Source of the DNA: Shewanella mangrovi
GTDB lineage: Bacteria > Pseudomonadota > Gammaproteobacteria > Enterobacterales > Shewanellaceae
Direction: 5' to 3'
Assembly: GCF_000753795.1 (NCBI RefSeq)
Contig: NZ_JPEO01000003.1
Location: 62,001 to 126,000 of the forward strand
DNA: 64,000 nt
Shown here: positions 24,004-32,298 of the stretch, piece by piece
Numbering within the stretch: the stretch's first letter is position 1
Layout of the letters: each line of letters opens with the position of its first letter
Notes under the pieces: generated by a model
What the model saw: the letters and a program-made list of their open reading frames with translations, nothing else
Told to the model about the DNA's origin: nothing
Database searches by the model: none
Translations under genes and position numbers: made by a program

Positions 24004-25488
24004 TTGACCGAATCGTCAAAACATTTTGTCGCTGTGGACATGGGGTCTAACAGTTTCCATCTGGTGATTGCCCGTGAGCAAGATGGCAGTATTCAAATTC
24101 TGCATAAAGAAAAACAGTTAGTGCAGCTTGCCGATGGCCTAAATGACGATAATCAACTCAACGATGAAGCGATGCAAAGAGGCTTAGCCTGCCTGCGCGA
24201 CTTTAAGCAACGCTTCTCTGATATGCCGCTGCCTCGCGTGCGACTGGTTGCAACGCATACGCTACGGGTCGCGAAGAATCGTGAAAAATTTATCAAAGCT
24301 GCGTACGAGATACTGCCCTATCCGATTGAGGTCGTGTCTGGGCATGAAGAAGCACGTCTTATCTATAACGGTATCGTACATAGTCAGGTGTTAGCCGCAA
24401 AAAACCTAGTGATTGATATTGGCGGTGGTTCGACAGAAGTGGTGCTGGGTAGCCGCACTCAATCAACGCATTTGTCGAGCTTGCGCTGCGGTTGTGTTAG
24501 TTACAACCAGCGATTCTTTGCCGATGGAAAGCTCACTGCGAGCGCATTCAAACAGGCGATGACGGCTGCCGATAAGCAGTTCGCCTCGTTGTCGAAAGAA
24601 TATTTTAGCGGCGAATGGGATCTGACTTTAGGCAGCTCCGGCAGCGTTAAAGCGATTTGCGAGGCGATGTTGCAGTTTCACGGCGATGAGCTGATTACAC
24701 TGCCGCGCTTAAAGCAATTACGACAACAACTGATTAACTGGGGCCATATCGATAATATCGCCCTCGATAATGTGGAGAAAAAGCGCACGCATCTACTCGC
24801 CGCTGGCCTTGCCATCCTCACCAGTTTTTTCCGTCGTTTACCAATTACTGAGTTACATTTCGCCACCGGCGCCTTGCGTGAAGGGGTGTTGTATGAGCTG
24901 GCGGGTATCGAAGCGTATAGTGATATTCGCCAACGCACAGTCGACAGCATGGCACAGCTTTATCACGTGGATCGCCCGCATGCGGAGAAAGTACGTGCTA
25001 CCGCGATGACGCTATTTAATGCCGTTGCTGAAAACTGGCAGTTACAACATTGGAAACGTACCCTCGAATATGCGGCAACACTGCATGAAATTGGGATTCA
25101 CATCAATTCACGCGCCCACCATAAACACGGTGCCTACGTAATCGCGAATAGCGATATGCCGGGGTTTGGTGAGCAACAACAACTGATGCTATCGCTGTTG
25201 ATTGGCAATCAACGTAAGAAGCTCGATTTTGAGCGTTTAGAAGAGTTAGATGCGCCGCTGCAGTTGGCAGCACAGCGGCTTATCTGCTTATTGCGTTTAG
25301 CCGTATTACTTAATTTAGGTAGGATCTCCAGCCGCTTGGCCATCGCTAATATTGTCCCTCAAGCACAGTCGTTGAAGCTGTGTTTCTCCGAACCGCGCCA
25401 TCGTGTCAGCCTGTTTGTTAAAGATTTACAACGGGAACAAAAGCAGATGGACAGCCTAAGCATTGCCTTAAGTTTTAGTTTTATCTAA
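24004..25488 (+). CDS. ppx: exopolyphosphatase
   Basis: Releases orthophosphate from polyphosphate ends; Ppx/GppA family of the sugar kinase/Hsp70/actin fold, 494 residues, usual length for Ppx. Marks: VAVDMGSNSFHLVIARE at the N-terminus (phosphate-1 loop), GHEEARLIYNGI near 120, VIDIGGGSTEVVLG near 140 (phosphate-2) and the C-terminal HD-like helical domain with TLHEIGIHINSRAHHKHGAY. GppA (pppGpp phosphatase) is a close relative, but coupling to ppk argues for Ppx. Start TTG is chosen by the ribosome site; a GTG two codons upstream would overlap the ppk stop by 4 bp. A terminator follows. Confidence 0.92.
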   Translation: MTESSKHFVAVDMGSNSFHLVIAREQDGSIQILHKEKQLVQLADGLNDDNQLNDEAMQRGLACLRDFKQRFSDMPLPRVRLVATHTLRVAKNREKFIKAAYEILPYPIEVVSGHEEARLIYNGIVHSQVLAAKNLVIDIGGGSTEVVLGSRTQSTHLSSLRCGCVSYNQRFFADGKLTASAFKQAMTAADKQFASLSKEYFSGEWDLTLGSSGSVKAICEAMLQFHGDELITLPRLKQLRQQLINWGHIDNIALDNVEKKRTHLLAAGLAILTSFFRRLPITELHFATGALREGVLYELAGIEAYSDIRQRTVDSMAQLYHVDRPHAEKVRATAMTLFNAVAENWQLQHWKRTLEYAATLHEIGIHINSRAHHKHGAYVIANSDMPGFGEQQQLMLSLLIGNQRKKLDFERLEELDAPLQLAAQRLICLLRLAVLLNLGRISSRLAIANIVPQAQSLKLCFSEPRHRVSLFVKDLQREQKQMDSLSIALSFSFI

Positions 25489-25507
25489 CGTTCTGTTAAT
25501 GACTCTG

Positions 25508-25554
25508 AGGCCAACCGTGACGCTTTATGCTAGCGCATCACAGTTGGCCTTTTT
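25508..25554 (+). terminator. rho-independent terminator after ppx
   Basis: AGGCCAACCGTGA and TCACAGTTGGCCT form a long stem with one mismatch, an inner GC-rich part and a T-run. Confidence 0.88.
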
Positions 25555-25737
25555 GTTTTTAGGCGCGACGTGACATTTCAAGCAAAGCTGCAAATTAGAT
25601 GTTTACATGATGTTAAAGTTGTGATTATTTTGAGTTGTATCAATTCATTAGCGAACAGAGTTTCTAGAATAGCGGGTTTAATGCGCGTCTATTAGGTTGA
25701 GCAAGAAGCGTAGATACCCATACATCAATACAGGATC

Positions 25738-25950
25738 ATGGATGGCATCATGTTTGATATCGCAATTATTGTAGGCATCACTACTCTGACAGTTTTGCAT
25801 TTGTTTTTCGGTTGGAAAGCATTCTCTTCCCGCTCAATTATCAGCGTTGGCAGTCGCTCACGATGGATCACACTCAGCCTGCTCTTAGGACCTGTTGGTT
25901 ATTATTTTTACTTGGGCATTATTCCCTGTGATTTAGTGGCTGACGAATAA
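25738..25950 (+). CDS. small two-helix membrane protein
   Basis: 70 residues with two hydrophobic segments (FDIAIIVGITTLTVLHLFFG and WITLSLLLGPVGYYFYLGII) separated by a basic loop rich in Ser and Arg. I do not recognise a family; the second segment has a faint likeness to PLDc_N-type helices. AGGA precedes the first ATG by only 2 nt; an in-frame ATG at 25750 is an alternative start. Stands alone after the ppk-ppx terminator. Confidence 0.5.
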   Translation: MDGIMFDIAIIVGITTLTVLHLFFGWKAFSSRSIISVGSRSRWITLSLLLGPVGYYFYLGIIPCDLVADE

Positions 25951-26134
25951 GCCAAAGTGCAACTCGCTAGACGCACAAATAAACGACACCCCACATCAGC
26001 GCCAGATCAAAATGTATTCAAATGTTACATAATGTCACTTATGAGCAAACTTATTTGAAAACTGGCGCGCCTTGGAGTAAAAAGCTACGTTTATGTTGTT
26101 CCACAGACGGACTCTGACAAGGAATAATGACAAC

Positions 26135-26458
26135 ATGGATAGTAGCAGTAGTTATTTTTGTCGCTCATTAGCGACCATTCAATTTGGCATAGCCCGTTCT
26201 GATGGCCATTTATCAGTCAATGGCGATGACCTCACCTTTGAACCACTCAACAAACAAGTCGGCCTAGGCCCCTATCACTTGCGGCGCCAAGATATTTCTC
26301 ACGTGCGTCGTGACATTAGCCGTGCTGAGCAACTGCGTGATATCGATATTGAACGACTGGAAGTAGAATTACGTAATGGCGAAATCTATCGTTTTATCAT
26401 TAACGACAGTGCCAAATGGCTTGAGCTGCTGCAGCCGCAGACGGCCTCTGTTGACTAA
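26135..26458 (+). CDS. small protein of unknown function with a PH/GRAM-like appearance
   Basis: 107 residues, soluble, no signal. The pattern of short strands ending in a helix (ISHVRRDISRAEQLRDIDIE, RLEVELRNGEIYRFII, then SAKWLELLQ) resembles a small PH/GRAM-like barrel, but no family is recognised. The start at 26135 is preferred because AAGGA lies 11 nt upstream; a longer frame from 26093 is possible. It precedes the racemase gene by about 100 bp and may be cotranscribed. Confidence 0.55.
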   Translation: MDSSSSYFCRSLATIQFGIARSDGHLSVNGDDLTFEPLNKQVGLGPYHLRRQDISHVRRDISRAEQLRDIDIERLEVELRNGEIYRFIINDSAKWLELLQPQTASVD

Positions 26459-26548
26459 GTGATTTCCGACAGCGTACACCTGCCAAAAATGCTGACTTTT
26501 TCACCCCTTGTTCGTTAACATGGAGTTTGCTCAGTCAATGCAGCTAAC

Positions 26549-26552
26549 GGAG
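26549..26552 (+). promoter_or_regulatory. Shine-Dalgarno deciding the racemase start
   Basis: GGAG with a 6-nt spacer to GTG at 26559. An upstream ATG at 26508 would add 17 residues not typical of the family. Confidence 0.7.
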
Positions 26553-26558
26553 AACGCA

Positions 26559-27251
26559 GTGAAAACAATTGGATTACTGGGGGGAATGAGTTGGGAAAGT
26601 ACACAACATTATTACCGGCTCATCAATCAAGGCGTAAAACAACAATTGGGTGGCCTGCACTCAGCGCAAATTGCCCTCTATAGCGTCGATTTTGCGCCGA
26701 TTGAATCCCTACAACATCAGGGAAATTGGGCTGCGCTGGCGGACATTCTGGTGGATGCCGCCAAGAAGATAGAGGCAGCGGGAGCGGATTCTTTGCTGAT
26801 CTGTACCAACACCATGCATAAGCTAGCACCACAAGTCGAGGCCGCGATAAATATTCCGTTATTGCATATTGCTGATGCGACGGGCGACGCCATCAAGCAG
26901 ATGGGATTCCGTAAAGTTGCATTGCTCGGCACCACCTTCACCATGGAGCAACCTTTTTATAAACAACGTCTGATCGAAAAATATGCGCTTGATGTGATTG
27001 TGCCTAACGAGCAGCAGCGCGCCTTAGTTCATCAAGTGATCTACAACGAACTCTGCGTGGGTCATATAAACCCTAAATCTAAACAGCAATATCTGCAGAT
27101 TATCGATCAGTTGGTCGAGGCTGGCACCGAAGCGGTGATTTTAGGCTGCACTGAAATAGGATTATTGGTACAACAAGATGACCATGCCATTCCACTGCTA
27201 GATACCACAGCGATTCATGCCGCTAGCGCAGTGAATTTTGCATTGAGCTAA
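26559..27251 (+). CDS. aspartate/glutamate racemase family protein, YgeA-like
   Basis: Cofactor-independent amino-acid racemase of 230 residues. The N-terminus MKTIGLLGGMSWESTQHYY is the family signature. The two catalytic cysteines are C82 in ICTNTMH and C197 in LGCTEIG, at the expected spacing, so activity is likely. YgeA from E. coli has broad amino-acid racemase activity; the substrate here is not decided. GTG start chosen by the ribosome site. It lies 36 bp before a RhtB-type amino-acid exporter gene, which suggests a small amino-acid metabolism and export unit. Confidence 0.88.
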   Translation: MKTIGLLGGMSWESTQHYYRLINQGVKQQLGGLHSAQIALYSVDFAPIESLQHQGNWAALADILVDAAKKIEAAGADSLLICTNTMHKLAPQVEAAINIPLLHIADATGDAIKQMGFRKVALLGTTFTMEQPFYKQRLIEKYALDVIVPNEQQRALVHQVIYNELCVGHINPKSKQQYLQIIDQLVEAGTEAVILGCTEIGLLVQQDDHAIPLLDTTAIHAASAVNFALS

Positions 27252-27287
27252 CGTTATCACTACTGGTTGCCATAAAGGAGTTTCGCC

Positions 27288-27932
27288 ATGTTTGGCATTC
27301 ACGATCTTGCGCTCTTTATTCTCTCTGGATTCATGCTGAACCTAACGCCAGGCCCAGATTCGCTGCTCATTATGGGAAAAACAGGGGCTCAGGGCTGGCG
27401 CGCAGGCAGTATGGCAACCTTTGGTGTCTGCAATGGCATGCTGGTGCACATTGTGGCGGCTGCGCTTGGGCTATCCGCCATTTTGGCCAGTTCCGCGTTT
27501 GCCTTTACCGTCATCAAAGTTTTAGGTGGCGCCTATCTTATTTACTTAGGCGTTAAAGCATTGCTGGCGAAGACAACCGCCGCACAAGGTGAACAGGCTG
27601 TCGACACCAGTAAAACCCAAGAAAGTTATCGTCAGTTGTTCCTACAGGGATTCCTGTCCAACGCTCTCAACCCTAAAGTGGCGTTATTTTTTCTCGCCTT
27701 TGTACCACAATTTATCGACCACGACGCGCCCAATAAAGCGCTGGCATTTTTGATTCTCGGTGCGGTGTTCTATATCAACAGCATGATTTACTGCCATATT
27801 TTAATTGCGTTAACCGCAATGGCACGGCAGAAGCTGAAAAATAATGGCAAAATAACTGCATTTCTCAACAAAGTGTTAGGCACCTTATTTATTTCGCTTG
27901 GGATAAAACTAGCACTGGCGAGCCGCAGTTAG
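27288..27932 (+). CDS. RhtB/LysE-family amino-acid exporter
   Basis: Inner-membrane exporter of 214 residues with six hydrophobic helices. FMLNLTPGPDSLLIMGKTGA carries the intact LysE/RhtB signature; KVLGGAYLIYLGVKAL and FLSNALNPKVALFFLAFVPQ with FID follow as in RhtA-C. Probably exports neutral amino acids or homoserine/threonine-like compounds. Strong ribosome site AAAGGAG 7 nt before the ATG. Downstream of the racemase and likely in the same transcript. Confidence 0.9.
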   Translation: MFGIHDLALFILSGFMLNLTPGPDSLLIMGKTGAQGWRAGSMATFGVCNGMLVHIVAAALGLSAILASSAFAFTVIKVLGGAYLIYLGVKALLAKTTAAQGEQAVDTSKTQESYRQLFLQGFLSNALNPKVALFFLAFVPQFIDHDAPNKALAFLILGAVFYINSMIYCHILIALTAMARQKLKNNGKITAFLNKVLGTLFISLGIKLALASRS

Positions 27933-28011
27933 TCATAATTGCGACTAATTTGGCTGACAACAAGAATCTCCTATGGTTTGTCGGCCGCAACTTTTTGATT
28001 TTGAGGATGTA

Positions 28012-29535
28012 ATGAAGATTCGTTATTGGCTAACTGCCCTCTTCGCGTTACTTCAATTTAGCGCGGTTGCCGCCTCCGGCCCCATCGTTCAAACCCAATC
28101 TGGCCGAATCGAAGGCTTCAAACAAGATAATGTCGACACCTTTCTGGGGATCCCCTACGCCAGACCACCATTAGGCGAACTCCGTTGGCAGCGGCCGCTA
28201 TCGGCTAAGCCTTGGCGCGGCGTAAAAAAGACCGTCGAATTTGGCCCATCTTGCATGCAGGTGCCCACCGAAGGCTTTATTCGCGAATTTAGCGAAGATT
28301 GCCTCACCATGAATATCTGGCGCCCCAACAATACTCGCGGTCCACTGCCAGTGATGGTGTGGATCCACGGTGGCGGCTTTGTGATGGACAGTGCTGCGAC
28401 TGATGTTTACCACGGCCAAGAGTTTGCTAAAGCTGGCGTCATCTTTGTGAGTTTTGACTATCGCATGGGACGTTTGGGTTTCTTTGCCCATTCTGCGTTA
28501 GAAGGCAACTTGTTCAAAGGCAACTACGGCCTGATGGATCAGATAAAAGCGCTGCGCTGGTTACAAGACAACATCATTCAGTTTGGTGGCGATCCTCGTA
28601 ATGTCACCGTGTTTGGCGAATCTGCTGGCGGCATGTCAGTCAATATTTTACTGACCAGCCGCTTTGGGCGAGATCTGTTTAACCGCGCTATCATTCAATC
28701 CGGCGGAGGGCGCGATGTCATGTTGGGATTACAAGACTGGCAAACCGCAAAACAGCAAGGGGAAAACTTTGCGCAATCTGTCGGCATTAGCGGTACCGAT
28801 GCAACCGCATTAGCTAAACTGCGGGCGCTGCCTGCAGATAAATTAGTGGGTAATTTAGGCTTGTTTAATCTACCGGAAAACGCCGCCAGCTACAGCGGTC
28901 CGATGATTGATGGGCAAGTGATAGAAAACCCACTCACGACCGCTTATGGCAAAGGGGCTTTTGCGCGTGTACCACTCATGGTAGGTGCAACGGATGCCGA
29001 CATAGGGTTCGTTTATCGTAACGTTGAAACCCGTACCGATGCACTTTCTATCTTCAATGATAAGGCTGGCGCAGCTGATAAAGCGTACCCCGACTACCCA
29101 CCCAAAGCACTTGCGGCCTATATCGCCACTCAACAAGCCATGATTGAACCGGCCCGCTATGTCGCGCAAGCATTTGCACAACATGATGTGCCCGTTTGGC
29201 AGTTCCGTTTCGGTTACGTTGCCAGCGCGAATCAAGGCAAATGGCCTGGGGCGCTGCACGCCAGTGATATTCCGTTTGTGTTTAACACCATTGATGCTGC
29301 CTATGGCGATAAAGTAACGACTGAAGATCAAAAAGTGGCCGACACTATGCTGCAATATTGGGTAAATTTTGCCAAATCCGGTAATCCAAATGGCAAAGGC
29401 TTACCAGAATGGTCCAATTACGACGCCAAACAAGACAAAATTCTGTGGGTTGCACCAGCTGGTGCTGCAGAGATTGGTAGTATCGTCGATCCTCAACAAG
29501 CTCAGTTAGATCTGGTTGAAGGGCTTGCCGAGTAG
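28012..29535 (+). CDS. type-B carboxylesterase, exported
   Basis: Alpha/beta-hydrolase of 507 residues in the carboxylesterase type B (para-nitrobenzyl esterase) family, with a Sec signal peptide ending at about FSAVAAS. Motifs: FLGIPYARPPLGELRWQRP, EDCLTMNIWRP, WIHGGGFV (oxyanion hole) and VTVFGESAGGMSVN with nucleophile S204; the His is H416 in ALHASDIPFVF. The acid lies in GATDADIGF, where Asp stands in place of the usual Glu of the DEG motif. Likely hydrolyses esters in the periplasm; substrate unknown. The start at 28012 has GAGGA upstream and gives a clean signal peptide; a longer frame from 27973 does not. Confidence 0.88.
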   Translation: MKIRYWLTALFALLQFSAVAASGPIVQTQSGRIEGFKQDNVDTFLGIPYARPPLGELRWQRPLSAKPWRGVKKTVEFGPSCMQVPTEGFIREFSEDCLTMNIWRPNNTRGPLPVMVWIHGGGFVMDSAATDVYHGQEFAKAGVIFVSFDYRMGRLGFFAHSALEGNLFKGNYGLMDQIKALRWLQDNIIQFGGDPRNVTVFGESAGGMSVNILLTSRFGRDLFNRAIIQSGGGRDVMLGLQDWQTAKQQGENFAQSVGISGTDATALAKLRALPADKLVGNLGLFNLPENAASYSGPMIDGQVIENPLTTAYGKGAFARVPLMVGATDADIGFVYRNVETRTDALSIFNDKAGAADKAYPDYPPKALAAYIATQQAMIEPARYVAQAFAQHDVPVWQFRFGYVASANQGKWPGALHASDIPFVFNTIDAAYGDKVTTEDQKVADTMLQYWVNFAKSGNPNGKGLPEWSNYDAKQDKILWVAPAGAAEIGSIVDPQQAQLDLVEGLAE

Positions 29536-29561
29536 CGTTCGTCGGCTGGCAGTAATGCAAA

Positions 29562-29589
29562 AACAACGGCAGCCTAGGCTGCCGTTGTT
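29562..29589. terminator. perfect 28-bp palindrome after the esterase gene
   Basis: AACAACGGCAGCCT is followed directly by its exact reverse complement. RNA would form a 12-bp stem with a 4-nt loop. The T-run is poor on both sides, but it lies between convergent genes (esterase plus, creA minus) and probably ends both. Confidence 0.7.
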
Positions 29590-29633
29590 CTATTCCACAT
29601 CATCAGTTACTGCACTGAAGCGTTACTCATTAT

Positions 29634-30125
29634 TCAATTCGCCGCAGTGGTCGCTACGGAATTCCATGCTTTGGTGCCCCACAGCGGCACAGTGGACAAT
29701 GAATGTTTGTGACTGCCATTGGTTTCTTTGGTGGAGTACGACAGATAAATCAGTGTTTGATGATCTGCATCATAAATCCGTCTAACTTTCAGACTCTTAA
29801 AGAGAATGCTCAGTGATTCTTTAAACACCACCTCGCCAGACTTGCTCTTATCAATATTGGCAATCTCTGCCGCCGTGATTTCGCCTGTTTGACGACAAGC
29901 AATGCCCATATCGGAAGGATCAGCCAAATCCAGATTGGCCTCAATGCGGCTGATATGACAGGTTACGCCCGCAATTTTAGGATCTGTTACCGCATCCACC
30001 ACCACGTCTTTTGTGGTAAACCAACCTAAACTGACTTTTCCGACATCATCCCCACAGCCACTTAACGATAATGCCAACAAGGCTGATACCACCGAAGTGC
30101 TCAGCCACCTCACCTTATGATTCAT
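29634..30125 (-). CDS. creA: CreA family protein, putative lipoprotein
   Basis: CreA-family protein of 163 residues. Family marks: VDAVTDPKIAGVTCHISRIE, DMGIACRQTGEI, GEVVFKESLSILFKSLKVRR and IYDADHQTLIYLSYSTK, with the two conserved Cys of the mature part. Function is unknown even in E. coli, where creA precedes creBCD. Here no creBCD is present. The signal sequence ends in LSLSGCGDD, a lipobox, so it is predicted to be lipid-anchored rather than soluble periplasmic. The start at 30125 (second Met) has GGA 6 nt upstream and removes an odd hydrophilic prefix. Confidence 0.87.
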   Translation of the reverse strand: MNHKVRWLSTSVVSALLALSLSGCGDDVGKVSLGWFTTKDVVVDAVTDPKIAGVTCHISRIEANLDLADPSDMGIACRQTGEITAAEIANIDKSKSGEVVFKESLSILFKSLKVRRIYDADHQTLIYLSYSTKETNGSHKHSLSTVPLWGTKAWNSVATTAAN

Positions 30126-30203
30126 CTCATTTCCGTACATTTGGTTAGTGCAATCTGCACAGTGTAGGGAACATCACCACATCGACCAAGCAAAACGCAG
30201 CTA

Positions 30204-31415
30204 TCAGCTCATTTGTTTGTAGGGTAAAGCGTCCAGCAACTGTTGCATATACCGCTGATTTTGCTGAATTTCTGTAAGGCAAAACTCACTGATTGCTTGC
30301 TCAAACGCAGGTTCGGCGATCAAATGCAGTGAATAGGTTTTTACCGGTTCAAACCCGCGTAATACCTTGTGCTCCCCCTGAGCGCCAGCGTTAAAACAGC
30401 TGAGCTGATGTTCAATGCAATAGTCGATACCGCGGTAATAACAGGTTTCAAAATGCAAACCATCGTATTCTGCAAGACACCCCCAATAACGGCCATAAAG
30501 CGTGTCGCCCGTAGCGGTATGGAAATACAAGGCGCAAGCCACCGCCTCTTCGTCAGCATCGCCATCAGCACATACAAGCAGAAGCTTGACGCTATCAGAC
30601 ATTCGCTCACTGAGAGATTGGAAAAATGCTTGATTTAAATAGCCACCATGACCAGAACGTTTCAGATAAGTCATGCGATAACACAAGAAAAAACGTTGCC
30701 ATACGGCAGTCGAAATCTCGTTACCACTGCGCCAACGGTAATCCCATGCGGCGACTTGCCGACGCTCTTTGCGAATATTCTTCCGTTTTGATGACGTCAG
30801 TTCCGCCAGAAAATCATCAAACGTTTGATAGTCGCGATTATGCCAATGATACTGACAGCCTTCACGACTTAATAAGCGGGCTTGATGTGTGCTTGATTCA
30901 GCAGCAGCTAATGGCGCCACACGTTGATGGGCTTGCTGCCACGCGGCAAACTCACTTGCCGTTAAAAATAAACCATGCCAGCTAGAATGCTCCGCCAATT
31001 CGTTTTGCAACACCTGCTCAACAAGCGATAAGACAGTGTTCTGGTCAATCCCCACTTTGATACCCAAACGCGCACCGGTTGCGGGGGTAAACGGAACCGC
31101 CGTCACTAATTTCGGGTAATAGGCAAGCTGATACTTCTCATAAGCATCCACCCATGCCCAATCAAATACGTATTCTCCATAGGAGTGGAATTTGCGATAG
31201 AGCGGCAGCAGTGCGACGAGCTCATCATGCTGGTACAACGCCAGATGCATCGGTAACCAGCCAGTATCGGCGCTGACACAACCACTTTGCTCTAGCGCCA
31301 ACAAAAAACTGTGGCAATTAAATGGCGTGTCGGGTTGCATTACCTCATCCCACTGCGCCGCGGGAATTTGGCTGATGTCATCCACTAACCGCCATTTCCA
31401 GACACCATTTCGCAC
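30204..31415 (-). CDS. COG3146/DUF482 predicted N-acyltransferase
   Basis: 403 residues of the DUF482 family (COG3146, GNAT/FemAB-like fold). Marks: PFNCHSFLLALEQSGCV near the N-terminus, HLALYQHDELVALLPLYRK, FDWAWVDAYEKYQLAYYPKL, FTPATGARLG, SSKRKNIRKERRQV and YWGCLAEYDGLHFETCYYRG with FNAGAQGEHKVLRGFEP near the end. These proteins are annotated as peptidoglycan-biosynthesis-like acyltransferases; no reaction is proven. Start is GTG with AAGGAG 5 nt upstream. Separate from neighbours; creA follows after about 80 bp on the same strand. Confidence 0.88.
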   Translation of the reverse strand: MRNGVWKWRLVDDISQIPAAQWDEVMQPDTPFNCHSFLLALEQSGCVSADTGWLPMHLALYQHDELVALLPLYRKFHSYGEYVFDWAWVDAYEKYQLAYYPKLVTAVPFTPATGARLGIKVGIDQNTVLSLVEQVLQNELAEHSSWHGLFLTASEFAAWQQAHQRVAPLAAAESSTHQARLLSREGCQYHWHNRDYQTFDDFLAELTSSKRKNIRKERRQVAAWDYRWRSGNEISTAVWQRFFLCYRMTYLKRSGHGGYLNQAFFQSLSERMSDSVKLLLVCADGDADEEAVACALYFHTATGDTLYGRYWGCLAEYDGLHFETCYYRGIDYCIEHQLSCFNAGAQGEHKVLRGFEPVKTYSLHLIAEPAFEQAISEFCLTEIQQNQRYMQQLLDALPYKQMS

Positions 31416-31513
31416 CGCGACTCCTTATTTCTAACGCCACTACTGAATTTTAAGCTACTCGTTTCAGCATCGGGAGTCCAGCAACCTGCGACCAGCAAAC
31501 TTTTCATTTGGCT

Positions 31514-31909
31514 TCAAAAACGCATATTAAACTGCAGGCCAACATAACGGCCATGATCACCATCTGGGTGTACTGCGGGTGCCAGCAGGTATCTGTCAGT
31601 GCCATAACTGCCTAGCCAAGCGCCGAGTGCAAAACAACTGGCATCCAGTAACGCTTGCCCTGCGGTATTATCGCCGGTCGAAAATTCACGGAATTCTTCC
31701 AACGTGCTGATGCTTGTCGGTAACCAGAAACCACTCGCAACGCGGTTTTGCTGTGGCCAGTAGTAGCTGCTGATGGCGGTCACCATACCCGAGGTCAATA
31801 AGCCGCCGGAAAAGTGCCCCAGCTCGCTATTGACGCTGTTATTACCATTGGCTAGAGCCGGAAAGGAGCACAGCAGTAACGCTGCAAGGCCACACAGTTG
31901 CTGGTTCAT
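31514..31909 (-). CDS. exported protein of unknown function
   Basis: 131 residues with a signal peptide (LCGLAALLLCSFPALA|NG). The mature part has a Gly/Ser-rich hydrophobic segment (GGLLTSGMVTAISSYYW), another (ASCFALGAWLGSYGTDRYLL) and ends with YVGLQFNMRF, whose terminal aromatic residue suits an outer-membrane protein. No family recognised. GAGGA lies upstream of the ATG. Precedes the COG3146 gene by about 100 bp on the same strand. Confidence 0.65.
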   Translation of the reverse strand: MNQQLCGLAALLLCSFPALANGNNSVNSELGHFSGGLLTSGMVTAISSYYWPQQNRVASGFWLPTSISTLEEFREFSTGDNTAGQALLDASCFALGAWLGSYGTDRYLLAPAVHPDGDHGRYVGLQFNMRF

Positions 31910-32298
31910 GATGCAATCCTCGATATGATTGAGATGACTGCTGCGGCGCGGATAAACTGCGTTGTCTTAATGGCGAATCGATGCAACAGTCGCCGACAAT
32001 AATTTAGGCGCTACATTCTTAACATAGGATTAAGCTCCAAATTAGCCAAGCTCAAACAGTACGATTCTCTGACTTTTCCGCTTTGGTTTGGAAAAACACT
32101 AAGCGAACAAGCTACCAACCTAGTTGCTTTAGCTAATATACCAACATAGATTTGCCTCATTTGTAGTAAAGCCTCACCCAAACAGTTCCATCATATTTTT
32201 CTAACACATTAAAAATTCGAATATTTTTCCTTTCATTTGGTAGGGTTTTAGCTGTAGTATTTGGCAACATTAGGAACGAATTCACATTGGGTGATCTC
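31910..32298. other. intergenic region between divergent genes
   Basis: About 390 bp. AT-rich near 32200-32270, with the near-palindrome AAAAATTCGAATATTTTT at 32211-32228. Both promoters (exported protein, EAL protein) should lie here; no clear sigma70 pair stands out. Confidence 0.4.

Noticed and set aside
29516-29785. 89-codon plus-strand frame across the esterase terminator
   Set aside because: It crosses the perfect palindrome and then runs antisense to creA.
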